From Echria macrotheca (Eukaryota > Ascomycota > Sordariomycetes > Sordariales > Schizotheciaceae): a stretch of DNA of 64,000 nucleotides. The position numbers and the translations under genes were made by a program. A model generated the notes under the pieces. That model was not told where the DNA came from, made no database searches, and saw only the letters and a program-made list of their open reading frames with translations. The stretch lies in contig MU839847.1 of the NCBI GenBank assembly GCA_030411725.1, positions 310,001 through 374,000 of the forward strand. The letters run 5' to 3'. Below, piece by piece: positions 21,912 through 33,953 of this stretch; positions within the stretch are counted from its first letter, which is position 1, and the number at the start of each line of letters is the position of its first letter.

Positions 21912-24406
21912 ATGGCCGAACCTCAGGGAATGGACCTGGGCGTCCCCGACAACGACAACAGCCCGGAAGTAGTGAATGCACTTGCCGAAGAATGGGATGA
22001 TACCGTAAACCCAAACTCTGCAGCAGCGCCAGCGCCGGCACCAGCAACTGCCGATATGACAAACAAACCCGAAGAGCCCGAAGAGAACCTTGACAGACAG
22101 CTTGTCGTGAAACAAAAGGAGGAGAAAGAAGATGAAGAGGTTGAGGTTGGTGAGTTGTGTGAGATGAAGCAACTGTTCGCCGACGGAAAATCTGCGTGCT
22201 CATGTTGCACCTCATGGACCGACAAAGAACCGTTCCTCAAAAGCAAGCATGGTTCCGACAAGGACGCAAAGTACGCCGCCTACGCTGTCCTGCGTCGCTG
22301 CCAGCCCCATGGAAACAGCTGGAAGACGGAGTCCATCATCATCAACAGCCCGAAAATCAAGACGTCGCTCGCCGAAATCTTTCGAGATTACCCTCTGGAC
22401 GTTCTGGCGCCTGATCTGTCCTTCAAGCCTCCCTTCCTTCCACTTATCCACCGTTGGAAGAAGCTCGTGGAGTATGAGGAGGGCTGTACGGACCCTGTCG
22501 CCAAGGCGCATCTCGGCCTTCTTCGACAAGCTCTCGAGCCGGAGCTCAGAGGCTCGCTCGACCAGATGGAGTCGTTTGAGAAGGCGGGTTATGCAACCTT
22601 CCAGATGATCCCATTCATCTTTCTTCCGGGAGAGATTCTTATCACCTCCTCAGACGGTGTGTTGTCTGCAGGAATCATGCGGACTGTGACGCACCGAAAA
22701 AGCTATCGGACCAACACCGAATGGTACGAGTTGGAGCTGAACGTGGTCGACTGGGACGGGGAGAGGTGCGGCGTTGCGAACGTCAGCTGGACCTTGGACC
22801 ATTTCGAGGGCAGCCAACCGCTGACGACCCTGGATGTTTTTCCCCTGAGAGTCCACGGCGAGCGGAAGGCAATCGAGGCGCGGCTGGTGAAACGAGGCCG
22901 GGTGTGGGAAGCGCTGAGGGGCCAGCATTTCAAGCATTTCTCTGGCAGCGCCACTTACATCTCGGAGGAGGAAAACAGCTTCTGGGGACCCAGGGCGAAG
23001 ACTCGGCCCGTAAGTAAAACCCGCGCTCTGGACGCCCAGGTTCAGATCTCTAATGTGCCCAGATCAACGAGAGAGTCATCATCGATACTTATGGCTACTA
23101 CAACCTACAGGAAAAGTGCCCCCCGAAGCTAGATCCACTGGATACACTTGAAAGCGTCATTCGGCCCAGTCACGGCCTCTGGGATGAGGACTCTGTTTCA
23201 AGCGGAGACCACAAGAGCGACGGCAAAGACCCAAAGGCTCTCGAGACCTTGAGCGACAGCCAACTGTTGCTCGCAGTCTCCACGGTCAAAGGGTTTGCAT
23301 TGGACAGCAAAGCCTGGTGTATGTCTTCAAACCTATGACCCAGAGGTGAATATTCGTTGACTTGAATAAACAGGCGACTTTGAGGTTACAGGGTTCCGCG
23401 ATATTGATTTCAAAGAGCATAGCATCGATATGCTGGTGTTGAGCCCGGACGAGAAGAGGTTGATCGTCGGCTTTCTAGCCTCTCATGAGATGCAGAACGA
23501 AGAAGACTTTGACGATTTTATCCCGGGCAAAGGTATGAAAGTCTCCACTGCATCGCCATAAACCATTCATGGACTGTGGCTGACACCGGGAAATGGTAGG
23601 GAAGGGTATTGTCATGCTGCTCAGCGGACCACCCGGTGTTGGAAAGACACTTACCGCCGAGTCGGGTAATTATCTCACCGAGCCGACTATCTTGCCTTCC
23701 TCGCTGGCTGACCCTCGTCTCAGTTTCCGAACATCTGAAGCGACCTTTGTATCGCCTCAACATGAGCGACCTAGGCTCGACCGCTTCGACAGTGGAGCCA
23801 CGTCTCAAGCGGGCCCTGGTGCGCTGTAGCCACTGGAACGCGGTGCTCCTGCTCGACGAAGCCGATGTCTTTCTGGAGGAGAGGTCGACGAACAGCCTTG
23901 AACGAAACGAGCTGGTGTCCAGTAAGTGCTTAGTAACAGTCTCAACATCACTCTGAAGGCTTCTGCTCATCTTAGCGACAACAGTCTTCCTCCGCCTGTT
24001 GGAGTACTACGAAGGCGTCATGATGTTGACGACGAACCGCGTCAAGGCCATAGATTCCGCCTTCGAGTCCCGAATCGACGTGATCCTGGCATACAACGAC
24101 CTGACCGAGGACGGTCGCGCCAAAGTGTGGCGGAATTTCCTCGGCAAGATCCCGAACCACTCCCTGGATGACGAAGCGGTCACGATGCTCGCCAAGACGC
24201 AGTTGAACGGCAGGCAGATCAAGAGCGCCGTGAAGACTGCACGGATTCTTGCGTCCACGGAAGGGCAGCCTTTGAATGCTGGGCATATTCAGACTGTGAT
24301 GGGGCTCCGTCGGAAAGCTGAAGTCCTGCTGGGCAGCTCAGTGCAGGGTACGAAGAAAAGGGGCAGGGGATGGAAGGTCACGAGGAGGAAACAAAAGGGG
24401 GCATAG
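21912..24406 (+). CDS. AAA-type ATPase of the fungal DUF7025-like group
   Basis: 732 residues in six exons: 21912-23009, 23063-23318, 23374-23532, 23600-23665, 23724-23921 and 23985-24406 (introns 53-67 nt). After an acidic, Ala/Pro-rich start, a large N-terminal region (about 60-450) resembles the domain that precedes the AAA module in many fungal ATPases (for example YATFQMIPFIFLPGE and ISEEENSFWGP). The AAA module has Walker A GPPGVGKT near 515, then HLKRPLYRLNMSDLG, Walker B LLLDEADVF, VSIFLRLLEYYEG, sensor 1 MMLTTNR and the Arg-finger region DSAFESRIDV. The last acceptor was placed at 23984 because it restores VSIFLRLLEYYEG. The C-terminus is basic (TKKRGRGWKVTRRKQKGA). The substrate is unknown; these proteins usually act as hexameric remodellers. 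Confidence 0.88.
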
Positions 24407-26111
24407 GTAACACCGGATGCCATTATTTACGTATGCGCGGACCGATTTGCAAAATCACACGTGGGGGGCTCGACGAAGTGGGTGGAAGTGGCAGTCTTGG
24501 AAAATACATTACACTACCTACCTTACGTTTTCCATTGATTGATCGGAGACCTTACGCAACCAGTCACGATGGAAAACAACCATGCCGTGTATCTCACGAG
24601 CCGGAAATGGATTCCAAGAGTGGTCGCCCAGAAGTTTGGACCAGCTCAAATCAGTATATCTCCTGACACATCGATGGAGGAGGACGCGTGGGTTGGTGTC
24701 GCACGGAGCTCGCTGGCAGTGAAAGTGAGCATGACATTTCCACACCCGGCCGTTCGGTGAGCATTTCCAGATTCCTCCGGAAGCCGAACGAACCTTGGCC
24801 AGCACGCAAATCCAATATATCATGCCAGGCAGGTCTGCCCAACGTTGTCCGTTCCAAATTGGACCACGCCAGCTTTGTGCGACAATGTCCTCATGATCGG
24901 CGGGTGGCTTTCTGCGGGCCGCGATCCACGATTGCTCATGCACGACACTTTTACATCTTTTGGCGTGTGACCGCAAACAGGCTGGTTCGGGGTGAAGGGT
25001 CCGGGAACACAGTGTGTCAAAATGTCCACAAAAGTTGTTGGTTTCCATGACAGCCAAGTCACTGATAGCTGCCAGCCGAGACATGGACGAATATAGAAAA
25101 ACATCCCGAAGAAAACACCGAAAGCTGATATATCTGCAGTCAGACGGCAACAGCATCGGAGGTAAGACATGTGAAAAAACCATCCGACACTATCTGCCTG
25201 ACCTACCTTCCGGACTAATAACGTGGGATGACCTCGTATGGGAATTTCGATCCGGTAAGAGAATAGAACTCCCGTCGGCGAGAATTTCCGGACGCAGCAA
25301 CAACACCACCAAGAAGGAGACGACAGACAGACAGGAAATTTGTTAGTATGTTCCCATGTCGCCACCCCAACAAACAAACTGACCACTTCTTGCCTGACTT
25401 TTGACCGAGGATGCCATACGACGACGGCGCCGATTGGCCGTTGCGTTCTCGTGAGGCAGTGTAGCGTGCTGTGTTCGAGTTCTACAAGGACGGTGTGCTA
25501 CAAGCTTTCAAGTGTGACAAGGGTGTCTCCAAGGACCAGAAACGAGATGGTCCGCCCGGCCGGACGCCTGTTTTTTTGCCTGTCCATTTCTGCACTTGTT
25601 TCCCACCCTGGCCGGCCTGTCGGCGTAGTCCGTTGGTCTTATTCTTGGGGGTGGGAAAAAATATGCATGGTTCTTGGCCGGACACCAGCTCTCCTGCAGG
25701 AGATATTGAACGAGAGCCGTGGGATGATGACCTCATCCTGGCTCTGCTTTTGACTATATAACGTCTCTCAGATTTCCGTTGTTTTCGCCTGTCTACGCAG
25801 TTCCTCGTGGTCAATGACAGTGCTGTCTCAAACGGGACGCATCGTGTGCGGGTAGCACCGACAGGGTATGCAGCCTTCCATTCTGTAATCCCCGACAGAT
25901 CTGACTGACCCTGATTTTCCATTTCCGTATAAGTACAAGATCTAGTCCATACAAGCACAAGCACCAAAACTCGCCTACGAAGCGAGCCTGTCCATCTCGG
26001 CGTTCTTCAAAACCTTCACCCCTGAACACACACCATACCCGCCTACCCATCAACCACACTCTCGTTATACCCCAACTCTCAACGAAAGTCTTTCAAAAAG
26101 AAGCAGTCAAA
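24407..26111. other. Intergenic, overlapping frames but no recognised gene
   Basis: 1.7 kb without a supported gene. Frames of about 160-220 codons on the minus strand (24518-25183, 24820-25386, 25482-25967) overlap one another and match no family I know. A TATA-like element (actatataac, about 25752-25762) lies 350 bp before the next start codon and may belong to it. Confidence 0.45.
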
Positions 26112-27026
26112 ATGCCCGAATACTACACATGGACCCCCCGTCCAGCCCGCGACGGCCCCGTCGTCCAACAAGAAACCTACCCCCCTCCCCAGCCGCCGCC
26201 GCCCCAACAAACAGCCCGCTACACCTTCCAACCCCGCCGCTGCTCTTCGCCGCCCTACATCTCCGGCGGCGCAGGCGGCGGCTTCTACCGCTCGACCTGG
26301 CCAGCGATCCCCATCCCAGCAGCAGGCTACTACCCCCCGCCTTCCTACCCGCCCACCGCCGCCGCCGCCCAACCACAACCCCAGGCCCAGAACCAAGGGA
26401 CAACAGCCCATCCCCATCCCCGCCGCGGCACACCCAGCACTTCGACATCCTCCTCTTCCGACCGTACCCGGTCCCGCTCCCGCTCCCGCTCCCGTTCCCG
26501 CGGCCGCGAGAGGAGTGCGTCGTCCTCCCTCCGCGCGCAGGAACGCGACTACGACCGCGTTGTGGCGGAGGAGTATGCTAGGGATGAGCTTTTGTTTTTG
26601 CAGGGACGGCATCAGCATCAGTTACAGCAGCAGAAGAAGCAGCAGAAGCAGCAAAGAGGGAGACGGGCTGAGGATGTGCCGCCGACGGTGATTCCCGGGG
26701 TGGCGTATTACCGCGCTGCTGGTCCTGCGCCGTCGGTGTGGAGTAGGGAGGGTGAGAGGGAGATGGAGAGGGACAGGGAGAGTAGGGAGAAGGCTGTGGC
26801 GCGGATGAAGGAGGAGCAGAATCGGCGGATTGCGATGCGGAGGAGTCCGGATGAGGTGAGGGCTAGGGACAAGGACGGGGGGAGGAGTGGGGGGAGGTCG
26901 GCCGGCGGGACTACAACTAGGAGGAGGGAGGAGTCGGTGGGAAGGACCGGGCCGGGAGGTGGTGGGCTGAAGAGGAAGGGGAGTCGGTCGGGGAGGCGGG
27001 TTAGGTTTGAGAGGGAGGGGCGGTAG
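26112..27026 (+). CDS. Low-complexity RS/Pro-rich hypothetical protein
   Basis: 304 residues, one exon. The first 100 residues are rich in Pro, Gln and Tyr (MPEYYTWTPRPARDG...). A run of Arg-Ser dipeptides (about 118-135) follows, then a Gln/Lys-rich helix and a charged C-terminal half rich in Arg, Glu and Gly. There is no hydrophobic segment and no folded domain I can identify. RS tracts are common in nuclear and RNA-binding proteins, so a nuclear role is possible, but this is composition, not homology. The long open frame and tidy ATG context (gtcaaaATGC) favour a real gene. Confidence 0.6.
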   Translation: MPEYYTWTPRPARDGPVVQQETYPPPQPPPPQQTARYTFQPRRCSSPPYISGGAGGGFYRSTWPAIPIPAAGYYPPPSYPPTAAAAQPQPQAQNQGTTAHPHPRRGTPSTSTSSSSDRTRSRSRSRSRSRGRERSASSSLRAQERDYDRVVAEEYARDELLFLQGRHQHQLQQQKKQQKQQRGRRAEDVPPTVIPGVAYYRAAGPAPSVWSREGEREMERDRESREKAVARMKEEQNRRIAMRRSPDEVRARDKDGGRSGGRSAGGTTTRRREESVGRTGPGGGGLKRKGSRSGRRVRFEREGR

Positions 27027-28512
27027 AGGTCTGCTCTACTTTTGTTGGACATCTGGATTGAACGACCAGTTGAATGAGAAGGTATGAATGATAATGGGAT
27101 TCGGGAGAATGAGATTGAAGACGTTGTGGGAGGGGTGTGTTGGTTGGTTCTTTTGGTATCAAAAGTTTTGATTTCGAAGCATATTAGCACAAGAAGGGAG
27201 AAAAGGTTTCATTAGCGCGCGTATTTATTTATTTCCTACGGACAGAATGCAACGACCCGATGATATATATCTTGGTAATTATCCTGAGCAGATTCTCATT
27301 GTGTCTCTATCGTTCTACAGATCTCAATGAATTTCTGCGACGTTTGATTAAGCTTTCGGCACATTCCAACATCTCGTGCAATCTGACAACTCACGTAGCA
27401 ACAACCTAGGTACTCAGGGGCAATCCCCAATTCAGGGGCTTACACCCACATTCCCACGCACCAATAGGGTTAGAACAAAACAAACCACCCACGCAGCCCC
27501 TGTGCCCCTCCAGTGGCCAGAAATCCTAGGCACACACGGTGAGGTGCCAGCTTTTTTGAGTGGCAAAATAAACCGTGTACCCCCGCACGCATCATCGCAT
27601 TTCATCCCGCTCTCCTGCACGCACGCGAAAGCAACACCATCGTGCACAAAATGCGACCTTACTCAAGAACAGTCTAGCGCAAGCTGCAGCCCCGAAGCAG
27701 TCTTGCCTGGGCATGCCGCGTTCCGTCTCGGTCTCGTCGTGCAGCCTGCTCTGCCCTGCCTTCCTCCCCACACGCACAACTTTTTCCGTCGGTCGGGGGT
27801 GGAGAGGGAGGAACGCGGAAGAAGGAAGAAAGCAAGGAAAAGGGAAGGTGGAAGGAAGGAAGGATGGAAGGTGTGGAAGCGAGTGTCTGTTTGCGTGCTA
27901 GGATGCCGCAGCGGAGTTTTCCTTCTTTTCGGCTCTTAACCACACCTGGCAGCTACGCACGGCACGGCACACAGAAATTTCCAAGATAGGCTTTCGAATC
28001 GCTTGTCTTGACCGTAATCAGACAGAACCGTTGATTGATACTGTTCAGACTGCATACTCTACACAGTAACCGAGCCACCCCCAATATACCGTTCCCAATT
28101 CCGGGTTCGAAAACCGAAGGAGGGGGGGGGGGGGGAGGTCCCTGTGTCACCACACGGGAATCCCAACTTTTTTTTCTTTTCTTTCTTTTCCACACTTCCC
28201 CGCCTTTTTTTCTCAATTCTTCCTTTTTTGCGTTCCCGCTACATCATTCATCTGCACGTCTTTTTCCTTTGGGTAAGAATCAACCAGCCAGGGACCTGTC
28301 CTGTCACTGTCTTGTGTCTCTTCGGTGTTTCACCCCCGCTTCCCCGTCCCCCGGAAAATCGCGCGATTCGAGGAATCGAGGGGGTTGTTTAATTCGTGGG
28401 TCCGGTTCGCCCCGCATCTCCCTCAGGCTCGAACCAGACCAGCGGTGCCAAGACACCACACGGGGCACAGGGTCCGGACTCCGGCACGTTGTCTTTCATG
28501 AGCTAGCTGGGG
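27027..28512. other. Intergenic and leader of the methyltransferase gene
   Basis: 1.5 kb without a supported gene. The right half is very pyrimidine-rich (about 28140-28260) with a run of 17 or so G residues at about 28121-28137, and probably contains the promoter and leader of the downstream methyltransferase. Open frames here are low-complexity and not convincing. Confidence 0.5.
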
Positions 28513-30258
28513 ATGACGGATCAGAAGGCACCACATCCGATAGGGCCGCGCGAGGGCGAGGGAGTAAGCGCGGCGGCGGGGCCGGAAGGTGATGATGGTG
28601 GTGGTGTCGCCGATAGGGTGGATACCGGAGCTACCGGGGGTCCGGGGGGGCCAGACCCGGAGCCGGAGCGGGGACACCACAAGCCGGATGAAAAGTACGA
28701 CGTCGAGGACGAGGACGACAACGACTCGGCTGTTGGTTCCGACAAGGACTCGGTCGGGGCTCCGCCGAGTGCTTTCTCCACTGGATTGAGCGTGCGTTTT
28801 TTGTTTCTTTCCGCGCGCGTGCTCTAAGATACGTCCCGAACTGAAATACGGCGTGTGTAGGTTGACGAGCAGGACGACGACTCGGGCGTCGCGGATGTCC
28901 ACAGACCGTGGGTTTTCCCTCCTTCCCATCTGTACGACCCCCACGCTCGTCTGGAAGTCTAAAACAAATGGTGTACGCAGATCCTCTAGCGTCTCAGCGA
29001 CCTCAAGCATCTACGAGTTCAGAGAGGAGTTTGGACGGACGTACCACTCCTACCACGAAGGAGGTTTGTTGACGCCCCCCGCACCGCTACCCACCACCTT
29101 TGGGGACTGGATTTTGGGGGTACATCCGAGACACTGACCACGTACCATGTCGCGCATGCGCACAGCATATTTCTTTCCGAATGACATTGTAAGACAGCAG
29201 ACCGGACCCTTCTTGCCTTGTTTCGCGCCTGAACCGTCCCGTCGGGAATCGACTAACCACTGTTTTTTTTGTTCGCTATAGCCCGAACAGGAACGTCTTG
29301 GTATACTTCCCCTTTTTTTTCTCTCCCGTTTTTGCCTTGTCCCCTTTCCGTTATGTCGGTGACACAGCATGGATACACATCGCGGAGCATTGTCTGGATC
29401 AGGTACCTAGTAAGTTCAGAAGATCTAACCGTCCGGCCAGACCTCCAACACTCCATCGCCCACCGCCTCTTCGGCAAGCTCGCGCTGGCCCCCATAGACC
29501 GCCCCAAGCGGGTGATAGACCTCGGCACGGGCACGGGCATCTGGGCCATCGAGTTCGCGACAGAGAACCCGACGTCCGAAGTGCTCGGCACCGACCTCTC
29601 GCCCATCCAGCCCGAGTACGTGCCGCCCAACTGCCACTTTGAGATCGACGACGGCGAGGACGAGTGGGTCTTCTCGCACCCGTTCGACTACGTGCACGCG
29701 CGCTTCATGTGCGGCGGCTTCCGCGACTTCCCCCGCGTGTTCCGGTCCGCCTTTGAGAACATGGTCCCCGGCGGGTGGATCGAGTTCCAGGATTACTATG
29801 TCAAGATGCAGTGTGTCGACGACTCGCTGCGCGGCACGGCGCTGGAGAGGTGGAATGATTTGCTCCTGGACGCGGTCTCGCGCACCGGGAAGAGCGGGCT
29901 CGCTGCCGCGCGCTTCCGGGAGCAGATGCTTGATGCCGGCTTTGTGGATGTGGTGGAGAAAAAGTTCGCGCTGCCGGGGAATGCGTGGCCCAAGGGTCGC
30001 AAGCAGAAGATGCTGGGCACGATGCAGATGATGAATATCATGGATGGCCTGCATGGCATCTCAATGGGGCTGTTCACCAAGATGCTCGGGTGGAACGAGC
30101 AAGAGGTCGAGGAGCTTATTGCCCAGGTCTCGAGGGATTTGCGCGACAAGAGGATCCATTTTTACTATATTGTGTGAGTTCTTACCCGCTGTCTTGGCTG
30201 CTGCGGTCCAACTAAAATCTGTAGTATGAGTGTTTATGGGAGGAAACCATTGGCTTAG
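28513..30258 (+). CDS. LaeA-like SAM-dependent methyltransferase
   Basis: 405 residues in seven exons: 28513-28791, 28861-28907, 28981-29063, 29166-29188, 29282-29300, 29441-30173 and 30225-30258. Exons 4 and 5 are only 23 and 19 nt; together they encode AYFFPNDIPEQERL, which joins YHSYHEG to DLQHSIAHRLF, the linker conserved in LaeA-family methyltransferases. The N-terminus (about 1-110) is acidic and disordered. SAM motif I, DLGTGTGIWAIEF, starts at 177. Later segments FMCGGFRDFP and VPGGWIEFQDY are typical of the family. The tail ends YGRKPLA. Members include regulators of secondary metabolism and many enzymes of unknown substrate; which applies here cannot be told. Confidence 0.88.
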
Positions 30259-31758
30259 GATTGGACAAGGTTGGGATCGGAACGTGTTTGGGGGTTTGCT
30301 GATATCCAAGAAATGGGTAATGGATCATGACCGTACATGACAGGTATTCGGGTTAGGGGTATCGGGGGTAACATCAGCGTCTGTGTTTCTGGCGTTCTGA
30401 TACAAAGTCCTTGCATCAATCGTCACCATGGGTTTTCCCGGCCAGATATAGCACTGTGTGAAACTAGATCTGTCGAGTGACAACATTGTAATACCCCGGA
30501 AGTTTCTCAGGGGTCGAAATTCACTCCACCCTCACCCAAGTTGTCGAGCCAGCCGCTTCGACAAGAAATACATCCGGCGCAACAACGAGAACGTCGTCAG
30601 CCTTCGGGACACTGCACAGGTCGATATATTCGCGATGCTGCATAGCCGTCGTCTTGCAGTTCATGGCGGCGCAGATTCCCAAGGGATCCGGTTGGCGCGG
30701 ATGGCGACGAACACGTCCCGGCGGTGGGCTGGCAACGCACGAGTCAGGCCTCATTGCGTAAGGCCGTGTTCCCGTCTTCCAATCTCGGTCGCCCGCTTGC
30801 TTGCCCGCTCTGTTGTCCCACAGTCCACTTCGGGTGATCACGACAGGAAGCGAACGGTGGGAGGCACGACATATAGAAGTGTGGGGTGGACCAGCCGAAC
30901 ATCCCTCGTAAAGATGCATCATCTATAGAATCGCTCTCATGACTTGGTTAGCGGCCAGTAGGTATAGCGGCACGAGAGCAGAGGTAGACATGGACAATTG
31001 TCATTGAGGACATCCCATATATACATCAGACGATCCGAGACCTCCGCCGCTCCCCTCCCTACAACACCACATCTTTTGGTGCGCCGGTGCCAACGAAGAA
31101 AAACCGCGCAACGTTTCGTGAAATTACAAAATCGATACATGGGACACGATCCGAACCTTCCGGCGACACCCCACAGCTCTTGTGCAAGCCAAGCATGTTC
31201 GGATGCATTGTCGATCAACAACACTTTTCGAGAACCCCCACCACAACCCATTGTTACAAACCCGCCATGGCATGCATGTAAATCCATTCGTTCGCACAGA
31301 AAATGGCAGAGACGAGACCAGGCAAACGGCCCCAAGAAGAAAAAAAGAGGAAGAGAAAGATACCATCCACCAAAATCGGGTAAATGCTGTGTATGTCGTG
31401 ACGTGAAACCATGTGTGCGCTGACTAAGACGCTCCTCTGATGCTGTCAAGCCGGACTCAAGAAAAGAAAGGAAAGAAGGGAAGAGAATGTGTATATGTGT
31501 GTCATGGTCGTAAAAGGGCCGGAAGCATCGAATTGCGTTCCTATTCGTAATGCAGGACGTTCAGAGTAGGCATCCCTTCCCGTGGCGTTCGTTCCGTCTC
31601 GAGTCGCTCCGCTGTGACGCCCTGGTTACGTCGCTTCCGACGCACCCGACGACAAGGATAACTGGGATACAGGATCTGAGTACGCCCCCGGGGCTGCCAG
31701 AAGAAGCCGCTGTGTCATGAACAGCTTGTAGCCATTCGTGGCACGCCGCTGCACGCTT
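30259..31758. other. Intergenic, no gene seen
   Basis: 1.5 kb with small, mutually overlapping frames on both strands and no family resemblance. No repeat noted. Confidence 0.5.
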
Positions 31759-32229
31759 TTACCGGGCAACGCCAGCGTAGCTCATCCGCTTCGCTCTGTA
31801 GTCTTGTTCTGCTTGTTCGGGCTGGGGCACGCCCGAGGGTGTTGTTGAGCCGAATCCAGGCATCGACGACCACCGGTTGAGGCGCTTCTGGGCCTTCGAG
31901 ACGGGCGGGGAGGGAAGGTCGGCGTCAGTTTCTGATGGCGATGGAAGCTCGGGCGTGTGTGATGCCGTCTGTGTCCTGCTGGTGTTGGACGAAGACCCGG
32001 TGGTGTTGGGCGAATTGTAGATGTACTCCCCGTCAACGTAAACGGCGTTGGAGACGAACGTCGAGCGGCGATGACGACGGCGTGTGTACCGCTGCTCCAG
32101 GCGGAACAGCTCGATTTTGGCCTGAATGCGGTCGAGGATGTTGAGACCCATTCTGGAGACTGTGCGTGATGGTCGACGAGGGATCGTGGATGTGGCGTGG
32201 TCGGGGTTGGTCTTGCGTTGCGGACGCAA
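31759..32229 (-). CDS. Small basic conserved-looking hypothetical protein
   Basis: 156 residues, one exon. The N-terminal half holds an Arg-rich amphipathic stretch beginning MGLNILDRIQAKIELF, then RLEQRYTRRRHRR, and a short ordered stretch (SNAVYVDGEYIYNSP). The C-terminal half is Ser/Pro/Thr-rich and ends KRMSYAGVAR. It has no membrane segment or signal. I believe similar small proteins occur in other filamentous ascomycetes, but cannot name one. The start could be the Met at residue 27 (MGLNILD), which begins the ordered part. Confidence 0.55.
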   Translation of the reverse strand: MRPQRKTNPDHATSTIPRRPSRTVSRMGLNILDRIQAKIELFRLEQRYTRRRHRRSTFVSNAVYVDGEYIYNSPNTTGSSSNTSRTQTASHTPELPSPSETDADLPSPPVSKAQKRLNRWSSMPGFGSTTPSGVPQPEQAEQDYRAKRMSYAGVAR

Positions 32230-33953
32230 GGGAGGGACGCGGCGCGACGGTTGCTCGGTGGGACGACGTGCAAAAAGTAAAGGAATGCGTCAATCTGGCT
32301 GTCCGGACGATCTTATCGCGTGTTCCGCAGGCCAATTGGCTGTTTGCCGTGCTGTTTCAAAATGTCGCACGGGTGATTCGTGGATCGACGTGGTTCGTGG
32401 ATTGGCGTTTGCGAGCACTGCGTTTGCCCAGACAACGACTTGGAAACGCTAAAATGAAGCCGTGAGAGAAGGAGTGGCAGAGGCTCGTTGTCTACGACAC
32501 GGCGGGTGTGGAGGGACGAGGATCGAGGACGGCGGCGGCGGATCGTGGGGTTGTGGTCGGGAAGGTTGGATTGGGAAGTGGAAAAGGAGGGAGGCTCCGA
32601 CAGAAATTGAACAGAGGCTCCCGGCCTGAGCCCTGGGCTGTTGGTGGTGGAGCCGGTGCCGACCTCATGGGATTCTCGTTGGCCGAGCTGGCGTCCCCAC
32701 CCGACGGTGATTTTTGCTGCATGGCGGCCGATGCCCGTTTGGTGCTGGTCTGGTTGGAGGGTTACGTCGTGGCTGGGAGCTCCCCTGGCGATATCATTTT
32801 TCTTCCTTGATAAGCGTGTGAGACGTGCACGCGAGCTGCATTGACCACTGTGAAATCACAGGGATAAATCTCATGGCTAACGTCCGTGCGCACCACCACC
32901 CCACATCAGCCCCTTGCCAAAGCATCTGGAAGCGAGACGGCGCGCAGCTGGTCCTCGACTCTTCGCTGCGCATTTTCCGAGCTTCTCGCAGCACCAATTT
33001 TGCTCTTGCATGAGAAGGAAGAGAGGGGTAGCATTTCCCGTCGAACATCTGTGACAACCGCTACATTCGACCCGGAAATATCGCTTCGACAACGAACAGA
33101 AGTGTAGTCAAGAATAGATGCGGCGCAGCCACCAACTTGAAACCTCGCTCGGCGGACCCTTACCCCGCGGTCCATAGCTCCGGCTTACCTCGACGCGGGG
33201 CCACGACGACGGGTACAATAACCTCGGTGTGCATATTTGCATCTGGTGTGACTTTGTTTTGCCCGAGTCAGTATGGTTTAATGCTGTGGCCTCATTTTTC
33301 TCCGGAGTGAAACAGGCCAACCAACACTGCATCGTTGTCTTCGAGATGGAAGTCGAACACCGGCATCGCACGGGCCACCGGAGCGCTTCTCCGGGTCGTG
33401 TGGGGCACCCTCCCGTCTTGCCGTTTGCCGGTCCGGCTCGGGGTACTTGTCCTTCTGTTCCGACGTCGCCCGGGCTTAAGACAAGAATTTGGGGTACAAA
33501 CATTTATATACCATCATACCTATTAGAAAATCTATAAACCCGCTTGTATATTGATGGGGCTTCAAGTATGGCTTATAAAAGGGTAACTTCCAGTTCAACG
33601 CCATCATGGCCTGCTCCACGGCATTGCGTGCCTTCCGGTCTCCGGGCCCTTCATCAAGCCAAATGATGGTTTGGTACCTAAGGCACGATGGTAAATTCGA
33701 TGCATCATGCTGATCTGGTCCATCTTCTCCTTGGGACAACTTTGATGCAAACGACTCGATCTAGAGCCGCCATGGAGGACATTTGTCTGTACGGTACATT
33801 TTGTGATCCGGGGCTCAATTCACCTTCGCCTTTTCACCCCCGGAGTTACTCTTCGTGGGGTTTCTTCTTATGTTAGACTGGACATATTTATTGTGCTAGG
33901 TGCCTAGGGAAGTACCACAAAGTGTGCTATGCCTTGCCATTCAGGCCCCTTCA
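32230..33953. other. Intergenic, no gene seen
   Basis: 1.7 kb. A Ser/Pro-rich minus-strand frame (32492-32722) could be an upstream exon of the small basic protein, but no splice join is compelling. Otherwise nothing recognised. Confidence 0.45.

Noticed and set aside
24518..25386. Two overlapping minus-strand frames of about 190-220 codons
   Set aside because: They overlap each other in different frames, have no recognisable domain and no splice structure that extends them.
27376..27939. 187-codon plus-strand frame
   Set aside because: Low-complexity Lys/Arg/Gly end and His/Pro-rich start with equally long shadows; no sign of selection for protein.
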